Shown: positions 1 through 8,490 of the stretch, one piece after another
Layout of the letters: each line of letters begins with the position of its first letter
Numbering within the stretch: position 1 is the stretch's first letter
Assembly (NCBI RefSeq): GCF_000164695.2
Contig: NC_014643.1
Coordinates: 1,488,001 to 1,552,000, forward strand
Origin: Rothia dentocariosa ATCC 17931
GTDB lineage: Bacteria > Actinomycetota > Actinomycetes > Actinomycetales > Micrococcaceae
DNA: 64,000 nt
Reading direction: 5' to 3'
Notes under the pieces: model-generated
Database searches by the model: none
Seen by the model: the letters and a program-made list of their open reading frames with translations, nothing else
What the model was told of the DNA's origin: nothing
Program-made: the position numbers and the translations under genes

Positions 1-2
1 CA

Positions 3-2975
3 TCAGATGCGGCATCTGTTTCGGGTACCGCATCGGTACAGAGCGAAGCAGGCTCCCAGAAACAAAACGTGCAGGACGCACATAAAGAATTTAACGAGAC
101 GAAATACGGCACCGAGCACGAGGGGAATACCTCCTCAGTATCCTCACACGCCGATGCGGCTGCTTCCCCGTCTTCTTCTGCAGAGAAAGAATCTGCGGAC
201 ATCAAGACCCCGAACGTTGAGGATCGTGAGCGGGAGAAACTTGCCGCAGGAGTCGTGTCTACCGATGCCGAAGAGAAGCCTGCTTTCGTTCCCGCGCCCG
301 GTGTTGAGTCTAAGAACTCAAACGATAAGAAGACAGCGAACGCCGACTCGAAGTCTACGCTTGAGTCCACACCCCAAGAATCCGAATCTGCTTCGGACGT
401 AAAAGCCTCTGCACACGAGAAAAAGTCACCTAGCCCTGAGGCTCAGGCGACGAGCGGGGTGGAGTCTTCGGGCACCCCGTCAGCATCGAAGAAGTCCGAC
501 AAGATCGAGTTTGTCGGTTCGGGAGCCACGGGTTCCGCCAAACATCTTGATGACCGTAACGACCCTGAGACCTTGGCTCCCGGGAAGAATCGCAGCGTCG
601 AAACTTCGGCTGAGAAGACCTCTGCCGAGAAGATGGCTGTACAGCACGAGAAGACCGTGGCAGATGAGGTCTCAGCCCACTCTTCCACAGATAAAGACTC
701 CAAAAAACAGGACATTGAAAAAACTGCGCGCGATGAAAAAGCCTCTCAGAACGGCGCCGCAGTCGCATCATCACATGCAGCAGCATCCGTTGAAGGGAAC
801 GAAAAAGCGGAGGTTCTCACCCCCGAGAATCCGCTGCACGACCTTGTGACTGCGATGCGCGGCTACGGCTCCGGGAAGGTGTCATACGAACTGCGCCAGC
901 TGGGCGACGATATGCACTACCGGATTTTCCATCGCGGCAGCGAAGTCGAACAGGGTGTTGTGGTTCCGACCGATGCGTGGTTCTCATCGATTGCCTCGCT
1001 CTACGTGCGAGCCCAGGACGCGGGCAGGGTGTGGAACCGTGCCCTTGTGGTAGCAAACCCCAGCGAGAACGGGCTGGTAGAGGTGCAGGCTTCGTACACG
1101 AACACCGCCGATGCATCGAGCTACACCACGGATTACGTTCTCGAAACGAGCGAGAAAGACTCGGCTTCACAGAAAGACTCATCAGCGAAAAGCGCCGAAT
1201 CGGCAAAGTCCTCCGCCGACCAGAGCACTGCATCCACCGATGCTGCAGATCAGAAAACGTCGACCGCGAAGACCTCAGCGCTGGCTGATTCCTCCGATGA
1301 TACCTCTTCGCAGAAGGAATCTGAGGTAAAGCTCGCTCAGGATAAGAGCGATGAACAAGCTAAGACCGCTGAGTCTCAGAAGGCGAAAGATTTTGACAAC
1401 CACACCCAGAACGTCAAGTCTGCTGATGCCGACAAAGCCAATACTCAAGATTCACAGAAGTCTGAGAAATCCGAACATACCGTAGATTCCGAGAAGAAGC
1501 CCTCTGGCGCTCACGAAAAGGAGCAGGAAGTTTCGGCGAAGGCTCAGGCAGATACTGCAAAGTCTGATTCTGCTACAGCAGAATCGACCAAGAGCAGTTC
1601 AAGTGCGCTCGCTGCAGGTACCCTTGGCGCCGCAGGCGTGACAGCCGCCGGGATCGCGGCATCGTCGAAGAGCGACCGCGAGGATTCGCGCTACGAATAC
1701 GATTATGATGCGGATCCGCAGAATGTCACCGGTCGTCACGATGCTCAAGCTGCTGAGCAGAGCAAGACCGAGATTGACAGTGCTAAAGCTGGTGCTGTCT
1801 CCGAGAAATCCGAGAAATCGGCGGTTTCTGGCGCATCTGCAGCCAAGGACTCTTCCGACTTCTCCACCCCCGAAGCTGAGGTAGAGAAAACCAAGGTTGA
1901 GAAATCTTCTGAAGACGAGGAAGAACTCAACAGCATGCAGGCGGCTTTGGCGACTATCGTGGCATCCTCCGAAGCAAAGAAGACTGCATCGAACGCGAAG
2001 GAAGACGCTGCGGATACTTCCGCTGCGGTGAAGACCTCGGGCACCGACTTGAAGTCCGCTGCTGATAAGACGAGCGAGGACTCACAGAAGGCGGCTGATT
2101 CCGAAAGCACCGTCAAGGCTGAGAGTGATGCCAAGACTGCTGCGGGTTACACCTCGGAGAATCAGAGCGCGAATGTAACTCAGGCTGCGGTGAAGGAATC
2201 CCAGGCTGGCACCACCAGTACCGACAGCTCCTCTGCACTGCCCAAGCATGTGGATGACCTCGCTCTCGTCCCCGAAGTCGAGAAGGACTCGCTGACAGGC
2301 TCGACCGACACGAAGCCTCAGGAATCGGCGTCGAATAAGCAGGATGCGCCTGCCGCGCAGACCGCATCCGCTGTTGCTGCTCAGTCCGGAGAATCAACTG
2401 TAAACGGTAAGACCGTGCAGCACGAATCTGCAGATCTGCCTCCCGCAGAGGCCGAGCCGGATACACCCGCGCATCAGGCACATTCCTCCGTGCTTGCTGG
2501 CGATGCGCTTGCCGAGGGTAACCTAGTACTTACCGATGCTAAGGTGATCGAGCATCTGGCACCGGTAACCGAAGCTCTCTTCGGCGAGAATGGCAGCGCC
2601 AAGGATGCAACGACCGTGTTGATCCGGGTGCGTTCGGTGGGCTCTTACTACGATGTGCTCACCCACGTGCGCCGCAACGGATTCTGGGAGCAAGTACGAA
2701 CCTTCGAGTTAGTTTCGGAAGAAGATTTGGGTATTCCTACGCTCAAGGCCGATTCCTACAGCGAAGGTGAAGGGTCGCCACTCGCCATGAGCCTGACCTT
2801 CACCCCGGGCGTGCCCGTGCAGTCTGCATTCGACTACTCGAATGAGCAGGCTTTCGTACGGTACCCCCGCCAGCTTGAGGCCGATCGCTACGTAGAGGAA
2901 CTGCGCATGTTCCCGCGTCTGGGGGCTAAGATTCCGGCGCATATGGCGAATGCTCTGACTCACTGGAGCATGTAG
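3..2975 (+). CDS. Very long Ser/Ala/Lys/Glu-rich protein, 5' end outside window
   Basis: The reading frame is open to the left edge, so the true start lies upstream; the GTG at 69 is only the first possible internal start. Most of the protein is low-complexity, charged and full of Ser, Ala, Lys and Glu (recurring SEK, SAEKT, KSS-like words), so it is probably disordered. Two stretches look globular. One is at about nt 829-1130 (starts NPLHDLVTAM, ends near TTDYVLE). The other is the C-terminus from about nt 2500 (motifs SYYDVLTHV, ALTHWSM). The C-terminal block, with Phe/Trp-rich strands and an acidic VEELR helix, loosely resembles YezG/DUF600-type immunity domains; that is a weak impression, not a match. 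No signal peptide can be judged. MazG follows after 13 nt, so it may be co-transcribed. Function unknown. Confidence 0.8.
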   Translation, partial: SDAASVSGTASVQSEAGSQKQNVQDAHKEFNETKYGTEHEGNTSSVSSHADAAASPSSSAEKESADIKTPNVEDREREKLAAGVVSTDAEEKPAFVPAPGVESKNSNDKKTANADSKSTLESTPQESESASDVKASAHEKKSPSPEAQATSGVESSGTPSASKKSDKIEFVGSGATGSAKHLDDRNDPETLAPGKNRSVETSAEKTSAEKMAVQHEKTVADEVSAHSSTDKDSKKQDIEKTARDEKASQNGAAVASSHAAASVEGNEKAEVLTPENPLHDLVTAMRGYGSGKVSYELRQLGDDMHYRIFHRGSEVEQGVVVPTDAWFSSIASLYVRAQDAGRVWNRALVVANPSENGLVEVQASYTNTADASSYTTDYVLETSEKDSASQKDSSAKSAESAKSSADQSTASTDAADQKTSTAKTSALADSSDDTSSQKESEVKLAQDKSDEQAKTAESQKAKDFDNHTQNVKSADADKANTQDSQKSEKSEHTVDSEKKPSGAHEKEQEVSAKAQADTAKSDSATAESTKSSSSALAAGTLGAAGVTAAGIAASSKSDREDSRYEYDYDADPQNVTGRHDAQAAEQSKTEIDSAKAGAVSEKSEKSAVSGASAAKDSSDFSTPEAEVEKTKVEKSSEDEEELNSMQAALATIVASSEAKKTASNAKEDAADTSAAVKTSGTDLKSAADKTSEDSQKAADSESTVKAESDAKTAAGYTSENQSANVTQAAVKESQAGTTSTDSSSALPKHVDDLALVPEVEKDSLTGSTDTKPQESASNKQDAPAAQTASAVAAQSGESTVNGKTVQHESADLPPAEAEPDTPAHQAHSSVLAGDALAEGNLVLTDAKVIEHLAPVTEALFGENGSAKDATTVLIRVRSVGSYYDVLTHVRRNGFWEQVRTFELVSEEDLGIPTLKADSYSEGEGSPLAMSLTFTPGVPVQSAFDYSNEQAFVRYPRQLEADRYVEELRMFPRLGAKIPAHMANALTHWSM

Positions 2976-2988
2976 GAGAAGCCCGCCC

Positions 2989-3693
2989 GTGAATGAAGAT
3001 AGAGCTTCTGAGAAAACGGTAGCTGAGGTTGCCGCACGCGCAGGGAAAGCCTTCGAGCGTCTGGTGCAGACGATGGCAACCCTGCGCGCCCCCGGCGGGT
3101 GCCCCTGGGATGCCGAACAGACTCATCAGTCCCTCATTCGATACCTCATTGAGGAATCCTATGAGGTCGTGGAGGCTGTCGAGGCACCCGAGGGTACAAA
3201 CCTGCAGCTTCTACGCGAAGAGTTGGGCGATGTTCTGCTTCAGGTTCTCTTCCACGCCGATATTGCGGCGGCAGAACCGGGCGGCTTTACGATCGAGCAG
3301 GTTATCGAGGGTCTGGACGCAAAGCTTCACGATCGGCACCCGAATGTTTTCAGTGATTCTTCGGACGAGTCCCAGATGACCGCCGCCGAACAGCAGGTTT
3401 TCTGGGATGAGCTTAAGAAGACGGAGAAATCCGATCGAGGCCCACTTGACGGCATTCCCCCTCATCTTCCTGCGCTGGCCCTAGCGGAGAAGACGATTGC
3501 TAAGGCTCGCAAGGCCGACATTGTGCTGCCGCCGGAGCCTGTCTCCTTGGACGATGATCTTCCTTTTACCTATAGTGAGGAAGAATTCGGTGAGCTACTT
3601 TTTTCGCTTGTGTGCCGCGCGCGGCAGAATGGGCTGGATGCGGAACGTGCCCTGCGCACCTATACCCGTAAGTTTATTGAGTACAACCAATAG
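2989..3693 (+). CDS. mazG: MazG nucleoside triphosphate pyrophosphohydrolase
   Basis: Hydrolyses (deoxy)nucleoside triphosphates to monophosphate and pyrophosphate, cleaning the pool of aberrant nucleotides in the cytosol. The 234-residue protein has one MazG domain in its N-terminal half: GGCPWDAEQTHQSL, then the metal-binding acidic helices EESYEVVEAVE and EELGDVLLQVLFHA. The C-terminal part is shorter than in two-domain E. coli MazG, as usual in actinobacteria. The start is GTG with AGGAG at 2975-2979, which overlaps the stop of the preceding gene's reading frame, so translation is probably coupled. The position just before eno is a conserved actinobacterial arrangement. Confidence 0.93.
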   Translation: MNEDRASEKTVAEVAARAGKAFERLVQTMATLRAPGGCPWDAEQTHQSLIRYLIEESYEVVEAVEAPEGTNLQLLREELGDVLLQVLFHADIAAAEPGGFTIEQVIEGLDAKLHDRHPNVFSDSSDESQMTAAEQQVFWDELKKTEKSDRGPLDGIPPHLPALALAEKTIAKARKADIVLPPEPVSLDDDLPFTYSEEEFGELLFSLVCRARQNGLDAERALRTYTRKFIEYNQ

Positions 3694-3729
3694 CCTCGTG
3701 ACCGCAGAAGTGGGAGAGAGTATTTATCA

Positions 3730-3776
3730 GACACCTTTGGATGCGACAAGTCTTTCGCATCTAAAGGTGTCTGTTT
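3730..3776 (+). terminator. Rho-independent terminator after mazG
   Basis: A 17-bp stem (3730-3746 with 3755-3771, one G-U pair) with an 8-nt loop is followed by TTTT. It separates mazG from the enolase transcription unit. Confidence 0.88.
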
Positions 3777-5439
<1,663 letters not shown>

Positions 5440-5478
5440 CGCGATAATATACGGACGGCTAGAACCGTATACATCATA

Positions 5479-5526
5479 ATCTGGTGCTCTCGATTGGTAC
5501 ATTACCTGCGAGAGCACCAGATTTTT
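5479..5526. terminator. Strong terminator after eno, probably bidirectional
   Basis: A perfect 14-bp stem (5479-5492 with 5509-5522) with a 16-nt loop is followed by a T run on the plus strand. It ends eno and lies immediately downstream of the stop of the putative minus-strand micro-ORF at 5525-5602, which could use the same hairpin. Confidence 0.88.
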
Positions 5527-5602
5527 ATCTTCTGTTTTTCTTCGTAGACTTCTCTCTAGAAGGGCGCATACGACGATGGCGCGCTTTATGGTTCTTGAAC
5601 AT
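5525..5602 (-). CDS. Putative very basic 25-residue micro-protein
   Basis: A short minus-strand frame begins at ATG 5602. It is preceded by GGAGGG (plus 5607-5612) only four bases upstream, a near-ideal ribosome binding site. The peptide starts MFKNHKARHRRMRPSREK, has thirteen Arg, Lys or His-type positive residues within its first 18 and last 7 residues taken together, has no acidic residue except one Glu, and ends NRR. Its stop abuts the hairpin shared with eno. The composition recalls tiny ribosomal proteins such as bTHX, bS22 or bL37, but the sequence does not match any of those that I remember. It may be a real unannotated gene or a chance ORF. Confidence 0.4.
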   Translation of the reverse strand: MFKNHKARHRRMRPSREKSTKKNRR

Positions 5603-5764
5603 GTATCCCTCCGAATCTAACAGCTCAGTTTTTTCCTAGGTGTTAGGGGAATGCACCCGCAATAGTTCGGGTATATCACTTTTTCGGGGGATAACTCCGT
5701 CTGAACGTTTACGGTAGCTTAGAATGGTAATCAGAGACTTAGGGGCAGGGAAGGAAAGCACTAC

Positions 5765-6691
5765 ATGATGGCTCAGCGCGACGGACGTGAACGACGCAAA
5801 AGCCCGGCGGGGCAGGAACCACGTCGAGGTCGCACCTCACGCGGCAGCCAGTCCGCTGCCGCGCGCGAAAGCCTCTCCGATGCGTCAGCATCCACCCGTA
5901 AATCCCGTGCTCGCAAGCAGAAGGCGCATAAACCCGGTTCATCCCGCACGACCAACACCGCAGATAAGCGGGCTCAGCAGAAGCCAACTGCGCGGCGCTC
6001 GAAGGCCACCCTGCCGCCCCCGCAGCCAGCGCATCGTGAATCGCACAATCAACAGGTTAAGTCCGCGAGCGTCAAATCTTCTGCACCTGCGGCGAAGGAA
6101 CCCCACAGCACCGCAACCCATCGAACCGTTGAAGAACGCTCGTATTTGCAGCGCCCCGCCTGGATGCGCGCCGCTAACAGCTTCTTCGGTGCCCGTACCC
6201 GGGCACATCGCACCGATAGGGAACGCGATGCACGTGAACGCCGCATTCACCGCGAACACGATGAGGATGAGAATTACGAGACTCCCGTCGCGGCGCATCG
6301 CTTTAGCGGAAAATTTTTGGGCATTCTTATTATGATCGCAGTGCTCCTGCTGGGTACCGCATACCCGCTGACTAACTATGTTGATCAGCAGCGGGAAATT
6401 AACACTACCCGCGCCCGCATTGCTGAACTCAAACAGGAAAACGTGCAGCTTCAAGCCGAGAAAACCTGGTGGCAAGACGACGACTATGTGCGCCAGCAGG
6501 CGCGCAGCCGCCTATTCTATGTGGCGCCGGGCGATACCCCGTACACAGTCACCGGTATAGATTCGGATGACGGCCGGGCTGACAGCACCTCTGCCTCCGG
6601 GAAAAATGCTCCCGAAGATTCGTGGACGAACAAACTTTGGGGGTCCCTGAATGATGGTAAGGCTCCTTCGCCTAAACCTGCTGATAAGTAA
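5765..6691 (+). CDS. divIC: FtsB/DivIC-type septum formation initiator
   Basis: A bitopic division protein, expected to join FtsL and FtsQ at the septum. The first ~175 residues are basic and disordered (Arg, Lys, Ser, Ala, Pro). One membrane span follows at about 182-203 (FLGILIMIAVLLLG). Then comes a short extracellular coiled coil (ARIAELKQENVQLQAEKTWW) and the family's conserved end (DDYVRQQARSRLFYVAPGD). At 308 residues it is longer than E. coli FtsB because of the cytoplasmic tail, which is common in actinobacteria. AAGGA at 5751-5755 supports ATG 5765; ATG 5768 is an alternative. A TAGAAT at 5720-5725 could be its -10. The position after eno is conserved. Confidence 0.88.
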   Translation: MMAQRDGRERRKSPAGQEPRRGRTSRGSQSAAARESLSDASASTRKSRARKQKAHKPGSSRTTNTADKRAQQKPTARRSKATLPPPQPAHRESHNQQVKSASVKSSAPAAKEPHSTATHRTVEERSYLQRPAWMRAANSFFGARTRAHRTDRERDARERRIHREHDEDENYETPVAAHRFSGKFLGILIMIAVLLLGTAYPLTNYVDQQREINTTRARIAELKQENVQLQAEKTWWQDDDYVRQQARSRLFYVAPGDTPYTVTGIDSDDGRADSTSASGKNAPEDSWTNKLWGSLNDGKAPSPKPADK

Positions 6692-6763
6692 CGCCGGTAC
6701 GGCTGTACACGTGAACTGTACTGTACGATAAAACCTGACGTACCGATTCTTCAAGAAAGATCT

Positions 6764-7352
6764 ATGAGCACTGTAGAAGACCTCAAAAACCGCACCCCGC
6801 AGGGTTTCGGCGTTACCGTAGAAACCTTGACGCCCACCGACCAAGATATCCGAGTGCTCTCAGCACAGTTGGGCCGTACCGTGCGGGATGTTATTGAGAT
6901 TCCCGCACGCTGCGTATGCGGTAACCCGCTTGTTGCCGCCACAGCGCCGAGGCTATCGAACGGAAGCCCGTTCCCAACCGTGTTTTACTTGGCGCATCCG
7001 GCGATTACTGCGGCCGCATCCCGCCTGGAAGCGGGGGGGCCTCATGTACGAGATGACCGATGCGCTCGCGGACGATACCGAACTTGCGAGCCGGTACACC
7101 CTAGCACACGAAAACTACCTAGCCGAGCGTGAGCGCATACGTCTGATCAGCGGAACCGATGAGGTGCCCGAAATTGAGAATATTTCGGCGGGCGGGATGC
7201 CCACGCGCGTCAAATGCCTGCATGCCGTGATTGGTCACACCCTGGCGGTGGGCCGCGGCATTAACCCTATGGGGGACTGGGGTCTGGATGAAATCACCGA
7301 TTGGTGGACCCCGCAGGTTTGCGCATGTGAACCATCATGGCGGGATGCCTAA
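6764..7352 (+). pseudogene. DUF501 family gene split by a +1 frameshift in a G7 tract
   Basis: The N-terminal half (from ATG 6764, through FPTVFYLAHPAITAA) and the C-terminal half (LMYEMTDALADD, GGMPTRVKCLHA, RGINPMGDWGL) are both clearly DUF501 but lie in different frames. They meet at a run of seven G at 7033-7039. With six G the frame reads through as Glu-Ala-Gly-Gly-Leu-Met without interruption, so one extra G breaks the gene and the first frame runs to a stop at 7132. DUF501 proteins have no known function; they sit between divIC and ppx in many actinobacteria, as here. This could be an assembly error, a real mutation, or slippage-based phase variation. Confidence 0.85.
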
Positions 7353-7493
7353 TTTCAGCCATTTTTAATAACTTTGCCCGTGCCGTTCCCTGTAACCGGT
7401 ACGGGCACCTAATATGTAAGTAGCTCGACGCATTAATCTGCGGCAGGCTAGATAACTTTAGAACCTCACGCCTTGCGTGGATTGGAGCCCATT

Positions 7494-8450
7494 ATGCGTG
7501 TTGGCGCAATTGACTGCGGTACCAACTCTATCCGTCTTCTGATCGCTGACGCCAGCACCGAAACCGTTAACGGTCGCACGGTAACCCGTCTCAACGACGT
7601 GGTGCGGCAGATGCGTATCGTCCGCCTGGGGCAGGGGGTTGATGCCACTGGATGGCTTGCTCAAGAGGCCTTGGACCGCACTTTTGAGGCAACGCGGGAA
7701 TACGCAAAACTTTTGCGTAAACACAAGGTCAAGAAGCTTCGTTTCGTGGCGACGAGTGCCACCCGCGATGCCGGAAACCGTCAGGTTTTTATGGATGGTA
7801 TTCGTGACATTCTGGGCATTGAGCCCGAGGTGATTACCGGCGACGAAGAGGCGGAACTGTCGTTTGCGGGCGCTGTACTGGCGGTCGGTGCCGATGAGTC
7901 TAAGACCGTAGTTTTTGACCTGGGCGGTGGGTCTACCGAATTCGTGCTTGGGACCGAAGACGGTGTGCAGGCGGCAAGAAGCGTGAATATCGGATGCGTG
8001 CGCCTGACCGAACGGCATATGGCATCTGCTCCCGCAACCTCGGATCAGATTCAACGTGTTGAAGCTGACACCGATGCGGCAATCGACACCGTATTGCAGA
8101 GCGTTCCTCTCGAAAAGGCTACCCGGGCCGTTGCCGTTGCCGGTACTGCAACCACGATCGCTGCCGCGGCATTGGGGCTAAAGACCTATGATTCCGAGGC
8201 TATTAACGGTTCTTCCATCTCTGTAGATACGGTGCAGAAAACGGCAGAGATGCTGCGCTCTATGACCCGCGATGAGCGCGCCGCGCTGGGGTATATGCAC
8301 CCCGGTCGAGTTGATGTTATTGGCGCCGGGGCTACCATTTATGCCCGTATCATGACTCGTCTGCGTGAGATCACCGAAGGAAACATCGATTCTGTGACGG
8401 TGAGCGAACATGACATTCTGGACGGCATAGCACTATCCCAGGTACGTTAA
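7494..8450 (+). CDS. ppx: Ppx/GppA family exopolyphosphatase
   Basis: Predicted to hydrolyse terminal phosphates from polyphosphate and/or act on pppGpp, linking phosphate storage with stress signalling. The actin-fold phosphate loops are visible: DCGTNSIRLLI at residues 7-17, FDLGGGSTEF around residues 141-150, and the adenosine-side VAGTATTIAA. At 318 residues it is the short actinobacterial form without a C-terminal HD domain. ATG 7494 is chosen over the in-frame TTG at 7473 because GGAG (7484-7487) is well placed for it. The order divIC-DUF501-ppx is conserved. Confidence 0.92.
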   Translation: MRVGAIDCGTNSIRLLIADASTETVNGRTVTRLNDVVRQMRIVRLGQGVDATGWLAQEALDRTFEATREYAKLLRKHKVKKLRFVATSATRDAGNRQVFMDGIRDILGIEPEVITGDEEAELSFAGAVLAVGADESKTVVFDLGGGSTEFVLGTEDGVQAARSVNIGCVRLTERHMASAPATSDQIQRVEADTDAAIDTVLQSVPLEKATRAVAVAGTATTIAAAALGLKTYDSEAINGSSISVDTVQKTAEMLRSMTRDERAALGYMHPGRVDVIGAGATIYARIMTRLREITEGNIDSVTVSEHDILDGIALSQVR

Positions 8451-8490
8451 GCATGTACAACTAACACCCAACGACGGTAGGTACACAGGT

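Noticed and set aside
430..2481. Several antisense and alternative-frame ORFs within the first long gene
   Set aside because: Repetitive GC-rich coding sequence opens other frames; none shows a ribosome binding site with protein-like composition.
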